A stretch of DNA of 40,754 nt from Desulfobacteraceae bacterium. GTDB taxonomy: Bacteria; Desulfobacterota; Desulfobacteria; Desulfobacterales; Desulfosalsimonadaceae. How positions within the stretch are numbered: the first letter of the stretch is position 1; the number at the start of each line of letters is the position of its first letter. The DNA lies in contig JAABSH010000035.1 in the NCBI GenBank assembly GCA_011390465.1, forward strand, positions 1 through 40,754. The letters run 5' to 3'. Positions 8,701-16,233 of this stretch are shown here, piece after piece. The translations under genes were made by a program, and so were the position numbers. Below the pieces are notes generated by a model that saw only the letters and a list, made by a program, of their open reading frames with translations, had not been told where the DNA came from and searched no databases.

Positions 8701-9325
8701 TGTCATGTTTATGGCATATGACCCCAAAGCACCCCCCCGGGTAAGCGCGGAAACCGACACCCCGGTGGTTACATTAAAAGAACCGGTGCTCAACCAGCCG
8801 GTGGAAATTTCAGCGGATCTGGTGGTGCTGGCCACCGGCATGGTGCCGGACCTGCCGCATGACCTGGCCCGCGTCCTGGGTATTGATAAAGATAATGACG
8901 GATTTTTTCAGGAAGCAGAATCCAAATGGCGGCCCCTGGATGCCTTGAAGGAAGGCATTTTTGCCTGCGGCACCGTGCTTTCGCCCCGTTCGGCCGCGGA
9001 AGCCGCGGACACGGGCCGGGCCGCGGCCACCCGGGCCATCCGGCTGCTTTCCGCCCCTGCGATCGCTTCGGACAAAACCGTGGCCGTGGTGCGGCACAGC
9101 CTGTGCAGCCTGTGCGAACGCTGCATTGACGCCTGCCCCTATGGGGCCAGGACACTTAATTCAGATCACACCCGGATTCTGGTAAACACTCTCATGTGCC
9201 AGGGGTGCGGGGCCTGCGCCGCCGTCTGCCCCAATGATGCATCCATCCTGCCGGGGCTCTCCGCCCGTCAGATGCTGGAAACCGTTGATGCGGTGTTCGA
9301 ACAGTTGGAACCGGACCGGATGTGA
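5780..9325 (+). CDS. hdrA: Tandem HdrA-like protein with embedded REC receiver domain (HdrA2)
   Basis: A 1181-aa fusion. The first HdrA half starts at the FAD fold (GAGISG, residue 13), lacks the usual N-terminal domain, and has CGMCKM (57) and two ferredoxin motifs (119-130 and 166-177). A complete response-regulator receiver follows at about 190-312: acidic pair D197-D198, phospho-acceptor D241 in LTDIKMP, T269 and K291, all conserved. The HdrA flavin domain resumes at LILATGTGF (323) and runs to about 590. A second HdrA unit spans 610-1181, with N-terminal domain, GAGIAG (761), CSRVCC (926) and two C-terminal [4Fe-4S] motifs (1109-1120 and 1140-1151). The REC domain lies exactly where HdrA1 carries its NfnB module. 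Ribosome-binding site AGGA. It should form the core of the complex with HdrB and HdrC. The REC suggests phosphorylation-gated electron flow, which is inference. Confidence 0.9.
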   Translation: MNEQTTYNALVVGAGISGIRAALDLAQENRRVLIVDKRPAMGGILSQLDFQFPSNHCGMCKMLPLVRRDQGSQFCLRKGLFHENIDLVLSAELSGLSGEPGNFAVKIHEKPTWVDPDRCVGCGLCETVCPETVPDDFNRGLSTHKAIYLPVPHAIPNPYVIDLAACTRCGACADICPTGAVMLSTAERQNFHILVVDDELSVRDSLKEWLTEEGFSAHMAASGEEALEKLKTRPCQLMLTDIKMPEMSGTALLHEAKKAYPNLCVVMMTAYATVETAVEAMKTGAADYLIKPFQPDTLIPMVIRLYQDIEAAHDRELTVEALILATGTGFYHPADEKNIFGYGIFPNVVTNLEFERIISHTGPHGGGLKRLDNGRPIQKIAWIQCVGSRDIQNNADFCSTICCMAAVKEAVLTKTLAAGRSAEASTSQSTGHSTEQATGQVETVIFYMDMRAWGKSFQRYVDNAITEHQVRFERCRVHSLSQTKDTRELEVAFLADDGSRRTALFDMVVLSVGQRPADQTESLSKICDLPLTPAGFFETLPFAGSRTPREGIVAAGSAAGLKDISESVMLASAAAREAGQIIHTKTISEKRPAQTTEDTETPLYRDVSREPVRLFIGICTCGTRLSACIQPDALTQWFSLDPEIVKISFVDQVCTASGWEKLAREISGTRANRVLIAACHPYVFIKKITRLARTLGIAPDLMDVADIMGPVFRAAAQAPETLSAFAAEVFSTLNQGAERLKQADPTAPDQVPVCQRALVIGAGIAGMTAALALADAGHEVDLIEKTHQPGGNLNWLDQTLEGASLADFLQKTLDRIQKQPRITVHTTTRLIACKGLAGQFHSTIEICPETGAETKQVRDLEHGAIIVATGGHEAPTTSFCHGTHPAVITQKTLEIRLRNQEITPEQAGTVVMILCVDSRQEPRNYCSRVCCPTALKQARRLQDLNPDAAIYVLYRDMMTVGFSETYFTRARGDNVMFMAYDPKAPPRVSAETDTPVVTLKEPVLNQPVEISADLVVLATGMVPDLPHDLARVLGIDKDNDGFFQEAESKWRPLDALKEGIFACGTVLSPRSAAEAADTGRAAATRAIRLLSAPAIASDKTVAVVRHSLCSLCERCIDACPYGARTLNSDHTRILVNTLMCQGCGACAAVCPNDASILPGLSARQMLETVDAVFEQLEPDRM

Positions 9326-9363
9326 ACCCGAAACCAGACAGAAACCTGAATTCAAGGAAAAAC

Positions 9364-9909
9364 ATGAAGAATACCCATGCCCGGCAACCGCTGAAATCAG
9401 TCAGAAACATGGTCCAGGCCTGCATCCAGTGCGGCACCTGCACCGGTTCCTGCCCCAATGCCTTTGCCATGGACCATACCCCCCGGCAGTTGTGGCAGAT
9501 GCTTTTAAACGACCGGCCCCGGGATGCCATCACCAGCAAAACTTTTATCCTGTGTTCTTCCTGCTACTACTGCACCCTGCGCTGTCCCCGGGGGCTGCCC
9601 CTTACCGATGCCATGGCAGCGCTCACCCGGCTGGCAAAAACCGAAAACCCGGGCGGTTTCAAAAAAAGCCAGGCGTTTTTTCATCAGTTTCTTGAAAGCG
9701 TCCGGCGCCACGGCCGGGTGAATGAATCCGAACTGATGACCCTTTTTTTCATGGAAGCAAAAGACCCGGTGCTGCCTTTTGCGTACGCAAATCTGGGAAT
9801 AAAATTTTTGCGGAAAAACAAAATCCGCCTCCCTTTTGTCAAACAGAAACCCTCCCGGGGGCTTGACAAAATTTTTGAAAAAGTGCGGGAACTGGAGACC
9901 CATTCATGA
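9364..9909 (+). CDS. hdrC: HdrC-like iron-sulfur subunit
   Basis: A 181-aa protein with two [4Fe-4S] motifs, CIQCGTCTGSCPNAF and CSSCYYCTLRCPRGLP, in the arrangement of HdrC, which wires HdrA to HdrB. The ATG at 9364 is preferred because AAGGA precedes it at the right distance. A GTG at 9322, which would overlap the end of hdrA2, would add 14 polar residues. The stop overlaps the hdrB start by four bases (ATGA), indicating translational coupling. Confidence 0.9.
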   Translation: MKNTHARQPLKSVRNMVQACIQCGTCTGSCPNAFAMDHTPRQLWQMLLNDRPRDAITSKTFILCSSCYYCTLRCPRGLPLTDAMAALTRLAKTENPGGFKKSQAFFHQFLESVRRHGRVNESELMTLFFMEAKDPVLPFAYANLGIKFLRKNKIRLPFVKQKPSRGLDKIFEKVRELETHS

Positions 9910-10826
9910 AATATTTTTATTATCCCGGGTGCTCCCTTGAAGGCACGGCCAGAGAATACAACCTGTCCACACTCTCCCTGATGAACGCCCTTGGCGCGGA
10001 GCTCATTGAAATTGAAGACTGGACCTGCTGCGGGGCCAGCGCGGCCCACAGCCTTTCCGAGCTCCTCGCCTGGGTGCTGCCCGCCCGGGTCCTGGCCCTT
10101 GCGGAAAAAATGAACCGGGAGCGCAAAAAACCACTGGACATCCTGGTGCCCTGCAGCGCCTGCTACCTGAATCTGAAAAAAGTCTCCGAAACCTGCCGGA
10201 CCGACACCGGCCTGCTTGAAAAAATCAATACCGTGCTGGCAGTCGAAGGGCTTTTTCTGGAAAACCGGCTTATTGTCCGGCATCTGCTGGATGTATTGAC
10301 CCGGGACATTGATATTTCAGATATTAAACAAAACGTGCAAAAATTTTTTACCGGCTTTTCCGTGGCACCCTATTATGGGTGTCAGTGCCTGCGGCCCTAT
10401 GCCGTGTTTGATGACCCGGAACGTCCCGAATCCATGGAGCCCCTGATCCGGGCCGCCGGTGCCGCCGTGCACCCTTGGAAAATGGGGGGCCGGTGCTGCG
10501 GGGCCGCCCACATGACCACCCACCCGGAAACCGGCCGGGCCCTGGTGGCGGCCATTCTGGCCGGGGCCCGGGGATCCGACATGATTGTGACGGTATGCCC
10601 CATGTGCCAGATGAACCTGGAAGGATTTCAGAAAAAAATCGCCAAAACCGGCCCCGGCATTTCCGAAACCACGATTCTTTATCTTCCCCAGTTCCTTGGC
10701 ATGGCCCTGGGCCTGCCGGAAAGTGCGGTTCGCACGGATTTAAACCTTTGCATCACCCCGGGATTTCGCAAAAAATATCAGCCGCTGACGGCAAAACCGC
10801 TGTCCGGGGCACAGCCGTCAGCATAA
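9906..10826 (+). CDS. hdrB: HdrB-like disulfide-reducing subunit
   Basis: A 306-aa HdrB-type catalytic subunit with two CCG domains. The first has DWTCCGAS (about 37-44) followed by CSACYLNL. The second has YYGCQCLRP, GGRCCGAAH and CPMCQMNL. These cysteines bind the non-cubane [4Fe-4S] clusters that cleave heterodisulfides in methanogens. In a sulfate reducer the partner could be a DsrC trisulfide/disulfide or another thiol carrier; which one cannot be read from sequence. It overlaps hdrC by four bases and ends 9 bases before the Usp gene, so both lie in one transcription unit. Confidence 0.92.
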   Translation: MKYFYYPGCSLEGTAREYNLSTLSLMNALGAELIEIEDWTCCGASAAHSLSELLAWVLPARVLALAEKMNRERKKPLDILVPCSACYLNLKKVSETCRTDTGLLEKINTVLAVEGLFLENRLIVRHLLDVLTRDIDISDIKQNVQKFFTGFSVAPYYGCQCLRPYAVFDDPERPESMEPLIRAAGAAVHPWKMGGRCCGAAHMTTHPETGRALVAAILAGARGSDMIVTVCPMCQMNLEGFQKKIAKTGPGISETTILYLPQFLGMALGLPESAVRTDLNLCITPGFRKKYQPLTAKPLSGAQPSA

Positions 10827-10835
10827 GGAGGCACC

Positions 10836-12152
10836 ATGTTCAAAAAAATACTACTGGCCGCCACCCTGGCGGAGGACAGCAGAGGCGCCGCCAATCTTTC
10901 TTTTGCCCTGGCCCGGCCCAGCAGTTCCCGATTGTTTGTGTTTCATGCCTACGGCCCGGACGAGGCCGGCTGGAGCAGCATCCGCCACTTGTCCGCCTCC
11001 GGCAAGGTCAAAGCAGCGGAAGAACAGATCATTGCCGGTTTTGAAGAAGCGCTGGACGCCATTGAAAATTATACCATCACCGTGGTTCCGGGGGTGCCCC
11101 ATGAAGAAATTCTGCGCTTTGCCCGGAAAAAGCAGGCGGATCTGATTGTCATGGGCCCGCACCGGGTGCGTGCCGACCAGCCGCGCATCTGGGGCATGAC
11201 CGGCTCCACCCTTCAGAAAGTCAGCCTCCGGGCCCGCTGCCCGGTGATGATTGTGCCCCCGGACGTTCCCCGGATTTATCCGTCCGGTCATATTGATCTT
11301 TCCGAGGCAGACCGGGCCAATTTTCACATCCTGATTGTGGATGACGAACTTTCCCTTCGGGATTCACTCAAAGAATGGTTGTCTGAAGAAGGATTTTCCG
11401 CGCACACGGCGGCCTCCGGGGAAGAAGCCCTTGAAATACTGGCCGCGAAACCCTGCCATCTCATGCTCACGGATATCCGCATGCCCGGAATGGACGGCGT
11501 GGCCCTGCTGCACCAGGCAAAAAAAAAGCATCCTGAGCTGGCAGTGGTGATGATGACCGCCTACGCCACCATTGACACGGCCGTGGACGCCATGAAACAG
11601 GGGGCCCTGGATTATCTGGTAAAACCCTTTGATCCTGAGCTGCTGATTCCCAAAGTGAGAAAAATCCACGAGGATTATGAAGTGACCCGGGGACGGCTCA
11701 AAGTGGCGTTTTCCAATATTGTGCTGGCAACGGATTTCAGCCGGCCCGCCCATTGCGCGTTTAATTTTGCAGCAGACATTGCCCGGTTCTATGAGGCCCG
11801 GCTCCATATTTTTCATGCCCTGCCGATGTCTGAAGAAACCAGCGCCGGATGCTCCCAGGAATTGATTGAAAAAAATATTGCAGATGCACTGGCGCGCATG
11901 AAACAAGATTACCTCCCGCCCCTTAAAGACGCAGTGCCCTTTTCCCTGGAATCCTGGGAAGGGGTTCCCCATATGGAAATCCTTAAATTCGCCCGCTGGC
12001 GGCACGCGGATTTGATTATCATGGCCCATCATTCCAGGGAAAAAGATCCGGAAAAAGCCCTGCTTGGCTCCACCGTTATCAAAGTGGCTTCCGGGGCCCG
12101 GTGTCCGGTGCTCAGCATCAACCGGGACTTTATGCCCAGCTGCGGGGCTTAG
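10836..12152 (+). CDS. Usp-REC-Usp protein (universal stress domains flanking a receiver domain)
   Basis: A 438-aa three-domain protein. Usp domain 1 (residues 1-142) ends with the GSTLQKV-x-CPVMIVPP nucleotide-site pattern. A REC domain (about 162-285) has D169-D170, phospho-acceptor D213 in LTDIRMP, T241 and K263. Usp domain 2 (about 290-430) ends with LLGSTVIKV and CPVLSIN. A perfect AAGGAGG ribosome-binding site precedes the ATG. By hand alignment the REC matches the one inside HdrA2 at about 85 of 113 residues, with long runs of shared codons, so one copy probably arose from the other. It has no output DNA-binding domain. It could be a phosphate sink, a scaffold or a competitor for the kinase that phosphorylates HdrA2. 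Confidence 0.88.
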   Translation: MFKKILLAATLAEDSRGAANLSFALARPSSSRLFVFHAYGPDEAGWSSIRHLSASGKVKAAEEQIIAGFEEALDAIENYTITVVPGVPHEEILRFARKKQADLIVMGPHRVRADQPRIWGMTGSTLQKVSLRARCPVMIVPPDVPRIYPSGHIDLSEADRANFHILIVDDELSLRDSLKEWLSEEGFSAHTAASGEEALEILAAKPCHLMLTDIRMPGMDGVALLHQAKKKHPELAVVMMTAYATIDTAVDAMKQGALDYLVKPFDPELLIPKVRKIHEDYEVTRGRLKVAFSNIVLATDFSRPAHCAFNFAADIARFYEARLHIFHALPMSEETSAGCSQELIEKNIADALARMKQDYLPPLKDAVPFSLESWEGVPHMEILKFARWRHADLIIMAHHSREKDPEKALLGSTVIKVASGARCPVLSINRDFMPSCGA

Positions 12153-12162
12153 GGAAAAGCCC

Positions 12163-13716
12163 ATGCAATCGCCTCCGCCCTGGAAAATTGTGCTGATCGA
12201 CGATGAAGAAAGCATCCGGAAGATCACGGCCATTTCTCTGGAAGACTGGGGCTTTCAGGTCAAAACCGCGGAAAACGGGCAAAACGGCATTGACCTGTGC
12301 CGGGAATTTGCCCCCCAGATTGTCATTACAGACATTAAAATGCCGGGCATGGACGGGCTGGCGGTGCTGGAGGCCCTGAAAACCCGTCAGCCGGAAATCG
12401 AAGTGATTGTCATGACCGCGTTCGGGGATATGGATATGGCCATCCGGGCCATGCAGCTGGACGCGTCGGATTTTATCACCAAGCCCGTCAATGACACCGC
12501 CCTCAGTCTTGCCCTGAACCGGGCAAAAGAACGGTTTTCATCCAAAAAACGGCTCAAGGAATACACCACCCTGCTGGAAACCGGATGGTCCTCCGCCACC
12601 CGGTCGCTTATGAAAAACTTTGCCTTTCAGCAGCAGGTCATCGACAGTTCCATAAACGGCATTATCGCTGCCGGCCCGGATGACATCATTAAACTCATGA
12701 ACCCCAGCGCCCGGTCCATACTGGGTTGCGAAAAAGACGAATCCCGCCCCCGACTCGGCCTAGCCGATATTTTTGATCCGTCCGAATACCGGCAAATTAT
12801 CCAGCATCTGGACGGCGCATCCCATGGCGGGAAAAACAAAATCAACCTTATGGAAACCGTGATCAAAGACCGCCGGGGCGCTCAGATACCGGTTCAGATT
12901 TCCGCCAGCAGATTGTTTGAAGAAAACCGAAAAAACGGCATCCTCTTCTGCGTCCGGGATTTACGGGAACTGCGGCGAATCGAACAGCAGATGGCGGACC
13001 AGGAACAGATTCTGCATCAGGACAAAATGATCTCCCTGGGCAAACTGGCCGCCAGCATGGTTCATGAAATCAACAACCCGCTTTCCGGCATTCTCAATTA
13101 CCTGAGGCTCATGGCAAAAATCGTGAGCAAAGGCATGGCGCCGGAAAAAATCGAAAAATTCGGCCGGTATCTGGAGATTGCCATCACGGAAACCGACCGG
13201 TGTTCCCGGATCGTATCCAACCTGCTCACATTTTCCAGAAAATCCGATATGTCTTTTTCACCGGTGGATGTAAGGGATCTCATTCACCGGTGCGAACTGC
13301 TGAGCCGGCATAAACTGGAGCTTCAGCATGTTTCTCTGCACGTTGAGACACCCCCTGACATCCCCCGGATTCAGGCGGATGCCAACCAGATCCAGCAGTG
13401 CATCATCAATCTGATTTTCAACGCCCTGGATGCCATGCCGGACGGCGGTGCCATCACTGTGGGGGCGGCCTATGACCCGGCCAGAAAACAGGTGGCCGTG
13501 CACGTCCAAGACACCGGCACCGGCATTGACCCCAAAGACCTGCCCCATATTTTCGAACCCTTTTACACCACCAAAGACGCCGGCTACGGCGTAGGACTGG
13601 GTCTATCCACGGTTTACGGTATTATGGAGCGTCACGGCGGCACCGTTCGGGTGGCGCAGACCTCACATCAGGGTACCTGTTTTGTGCTGGTGTTCACTCA
13701 CCTGGCAGACGACTGA
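12163..13716 (+). CDS. Cytoplasmic hybrid histidine kinase, REC-PAS-HisKA-HATPase
   Basis: A 517-aa soluble kinase starting at the ATG at 12163, after AGGGAAA and 10 bases past the usp stop; an upstream in-frame start would overlap the Usp gene. An N-terminal receiver (residues about 7-125) has D13-D14 and phospho-acceptor D57. A PAS domain spans roughly 155-275, and a short coiled coil leads into the HisKA domain with H301 in MVHEINNPL. The HATPase_c domain has an N box (LIFNALDAM), G1 (DTGTGI) and G2 (GVGLGLS). There are no membrane segments. Its position right after two REC-containing proteins makes it a candidate partner of HdrA2 and Usp-REC-Usp. The N-terminal REC suggests that it is itself a target of the next kinase. 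Confidence 0.9.
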   Translation: MQSPPPWKIVLIDDEESIRKITAISLEDWGFQVKTAENGQNGIDLCREFAPQIVITDIKMPGMDGLAVLEALKTRQPEIEVIVMTAFGDMDMAIRAMQLDASDFITKPVNDTALSLALNRAKERFSSKKRLKEYTTLLETGWSSATRSLMKNFAFQQQVIDSSINGIIAAGPDDIIKLMNPSARSILGCEKDESRPRLGLADIFDPSEYRQIIQHLDGASHGGKNKINLMETVIKDRRGAQIPVQISASRLFEENRKNGILFCVRDLRELRRIEQQMADQEQILHQDKMISLGKLAASMVHEINNPLSGILNYLRLMAKIVSKGMAPEKIEKFGRYLEIAITETDRCSRIVSNLLTFSRKSDMSFSPVDVRDLIHRCELLSRHKLELQHVSLHVETPPDIPRIQADANQIQQCIINLIFNALDAMPDGGAITVGAAYDPARKQVAVHVQDTGTGIDPKDLPHIFEPFYTTKDAGYGVGLGLSTVYGIMERHGGTVRVAQTSHQGTCFVLVFTHLADD

Positions 13717-13769
13717 ATGATAGGCGAAAAAGCCCGGAACGGAAAAAACAAAAACAGAAAGAGCAACAC

Positions 13770-16133
13770 ATGATGCCCCTGAAATATCTCCGGGACAGTT
13801 TGGCATATAAACTGATTTTTGCCGTCGGCCTCACCGTCCTTGCCACTGCCCTGCTGTTTGCTTTTTTCATCATCTCCTATGAAAAAAACAAGGCCATGGA
13901 AACCATCACGGCCGAAGCCAGCCGCCTCAGCACCACAATTCTTCTGGGCACCCATTACGCCATGATGCTCAACGCCAGGGACGACATCAACCAGATTATT
14001 CAAAACATTGCCCGGCAGGAAGAAATCAAAAATATCCGCATTTTCAACAAGGCCGGAGAGATTCATTTTTCAAACACCACAAATGAAGTGGGCCGGGTCA
14101 CCAACATCAAAGATGAAGCCTGCTATGTCTGCCACAAGACTTCCCCGCCCCTGGAAACCCTGGAACTGGACCAGCGCAAACGCATTATTCCGTCAAGAGA
14201 CGGATACCGGCTCATGGGAATGATCAGCCCGATTTATAACGCGCCCGGCTGCGCCCGGTCCTGTCATTTTCATCCGGCAGACAAAAAAGTGCTGGGTGCC
14301 CTGGACCTGGTGGTGTCTCTGGAACAAACCGACCGACAGATCGCGTTCTATGAAAAAGGCCTGCTTTTTTTCGCCCTGTGCCTTTTTCTGGTCTGTGCCG
14401 CCATCATTGGGCTTCTGGTGCTCCGGTTTGTTAATCAGCCCATCCAGAAACTGATTCGCGGCACCCGGCAGATCAGCAAAGGCGTCTACGGCCGCATCGA
14501 CGGCATCCGGAACGGTGAATTCCGGCAGCTGGCGGATGCCGTCAACCATATGGCCGAAGAAATCGACCTCAAACAGACCGTGCTCAACGAGCAGCGAAAA
14601 GAATATCAGCAGCTCTTTGAAATGGTGCCCTGCCTGATTACCGTGCAGAACAAAAATTTTGAACTGCTCCAGTACAACCACGAATTTGCGGAACTGTTTC
14701 ACCCGAAGAAAGGCGACTATTGCTTTCACGCCTATAAACGGCGCTCCACCCCCTGCGAGCCCTGTCCCATGAAGGAAACCTTTAAAGACGGCAAGTCCCA
14801 TCACGGGGAGCAGAAAAACATCAACAAAGATGGCGAGCTGTCTTACTGGGCCCTGCGCACCGCGCCCATCAAAAACCGTGGCGGCGAAATCACCGCGGTA
14901 ATGGAAATTTCCGTGGACATCACCCAGATACGGCTGCTGGAAAAAGAAGTTAAAAAATCCGAAGAAAAATACCGGGCCATTTTCAATAATATTCCCAATC
15001 CCCTCTTTGTGCTGGAAAAAGAAAATTTAAACATCATTGACTGCAATGCTTCGGTAAAAACCGTCTACGGCTTCCAAAAATCCGACATTCTCCACCAGAA
15101 ATTCGACATGTTTTTTGATCCGGCCCTCCGCGCCGACAGCATGGAAAAAATCAAAGCCTGCCGCTCCATCAACACGGTGCGGCAGGTGGGAAAAGACGGC
15201 AAAATCATTTTTGCGGACATTCATGTCTCTCCTTCCCAATACCTGGATGCCCGGGTGCTGCTGGTCAGCGCCACCGATATCACCAAACGTCTGGTTGCCG
15301 AACAGCAGTTGATCCAGGCCGGCAAAATGGCCACCCTGGGAGAAATGGCCACGGGCATTGCCCACGAGCTGAACCAGCCCCTGTCGGTAATCAAAAGCGC
15401 CAGCAATTATCTGATGCGCAAGATCAAAGCAAGTGAGGCCGTCCCCGCCGCCATCATGGCCACCATGGCCGAAGAAATGGACGGACAGGTGGACCGGGCC
15501 TCTAAAATCATCAATCACATGCGGGAATTCGGCCGGAAATCCGATGTGATCCGGGAAAAAACCCAGGTCAACACCGCGCTCACCAAAGCCTTTGATATTT
15601 TCCGGCAGCAGCTGAAACTCCGCCAGATCGACGTGATCCAGCACCTGGACCCGGATCTTCCCCTGGTAATGGCGGATGAAAACCGGCTGGAACAGGTTTT
15701 TATCAACCTGCTGATCAATGCCCGGGATGCCATCGAAGCAAAAATGGAAGAAAAAACGGAAGCAAAAACGGGAAAAAAAACAGACGCAAAAATGGAGGAA
15801 TGCGCTGAAAAAACACTGGAACCCCATGAAATAAAAAAACAGATTTTTTTAACCACCCGGACGGAAAATGGCCAGGTGATCGTTGAAATCGAAGACACGG
15901 GCACCGGAATTCCCGCGCCGGTACAAGAAAAAATATTTGAGCCCTTTTTCACCACCAAGGACGCGGGCAAAGGCACGGGCCTGGGTCTTTCCATCTCTTA
16001 TGGCATTGTCAAAGACTACGGGGGAGACATCACCGTGACCCGGGGCCGCCATGGCGGCGGGGCCCTGTTCATCCTGACGTTTCCGCCTGTTTCCGGTCCA
16101 CGGCCTGAAAAAACCCTTAAAAAAAATCATTGA
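13770..16133 (+). CDS. Membrane histidine kinase with predicted c-type heme motifs in its periplasmic sensor domain
   Basis: A 787-aa sensor kinase; either of two adjacent ATGs (13770 or 13773) may be used. A first membrane segment lies at about 13-36 and a periplasmic domain at about 37-190, with CYVCH at 118-122 and a second CARSCH (CxxxCH) at 161-166. A second membrane segment (about 195-220) leads into a HAMP domain. A PAS domain with a CEPCP motif (329) and a second PAS (about 400-510) precede the HisKA domain, with H532 in IAHELNQPL. The HATPase domain carries a Lys/Glu-rich insertion after its N box ([12 protein letters not shown]) and ends with DTGTGI and GTGLGLS. The paired Cys-Cys-His motifs suggest covalent heme, hence redox or gas sensing. 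Third signalling gene of the hdr operon. Confidence 0.88.
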   Translation: MMPLKYLRDSLAYKLIFAVGLTVLATALLFAFFIISYEKNKAMETITAEASRLSTTILLGTHYAMMLNARDDINQIIQNIARQEEIKNIRIFNKAGEIHFSNTTNEVGRVTNIKDEACYVCHKTSPPLETLELDQRKRIIPSRDGYRLMGMISPIYNAPGCARSCHFHPADKKVLGALDLVVSLEQTDRQIAFYEKGLLFFALCLFLVCAAIIGLLVLRFVNQPIQKLIRGTRQISKGVYGRIDGIRNGEFRQLADAVNHMAEEIDLKQTVLNEQRKEYQQLFEMVPCLITVQNKNFELLQYNHEFAELFHPKKGDYCFHAYKRRSTPCEPCPMKETFKDGKSHHGEQKNINKDGELSYWALRTAPIKNRGGEITAVMEISVDITQIRLLEKEVKKSEEKYRAIFNNIPNPLFVLEKENLNIIDCNASVKTVYGFQKSDILHQKFDMFFDPALRADSMEKIKACRSINTVRQVGKDGKIIFADIHVSPSQYLDARVLLVSATDITKRLVAEQQLIQAGKMATLGEMATGIAHELNQPLSVIKSASNYLMRKIKASEAVPAAIMATMAEEMDGQVDRASKIINHMREFGRKSDVIREKTQVNTALTKAFDIFRQQLKLRQIDVIQHLDPDLPLVMADENRLEQVFINLLINARDAIEAKMEEKTEAKTGKKTDAKMEECAEKTLEPHEIKKQIFLTTRTENGQVIVEIEDTGTGIPAPVQEKIFEPFFTTKDAGKGTGLGLSISYGIVKDYGGDITVTRGRHGGGALFILTFPPVSGPRPEKTLKKNH

Positions 16134-16164
16134 CTTCCGGATACGCATTTGAGAAAAAAAGTAA

Positions 16165-16177
16165 GTGGTCGGACCAC
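16165..16177. promoter_or_regulatory. FadR/GntR-type operator
   Basis: The palindrome GTGGTCGGACCAC contains TGGT-N3-ACCA, the core typical of FadR-subfamily GntR operators. It lies 57 bases before the gntR start and 31 bases after the kinase stop. This position suggests autoregulation of the gntR gene and of the metabolic genes behind it. Confidence 0.7.
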
Positions 16178-16233
16178 CGGATCATCCTATCGCCCGGGTT
16201 CTTACGTTTATTCTGAGAAAGGCTGCCTGCACC

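Noticed and set aside
650-10826. Possible selenocysteine in Hdr subunits
   Set aside because: All expected Cys positions are ordinary Cys codons and the frames are complete without TGA readthrough.
12064-12162. Longer N-terminus for the soluble histidine kinase
   Set aside because: It would overlap the end of the Usp gene, reads as non-conserved sequence, and the ATG at 12163 has a ribosome-binding site and begins just before the REC fold.
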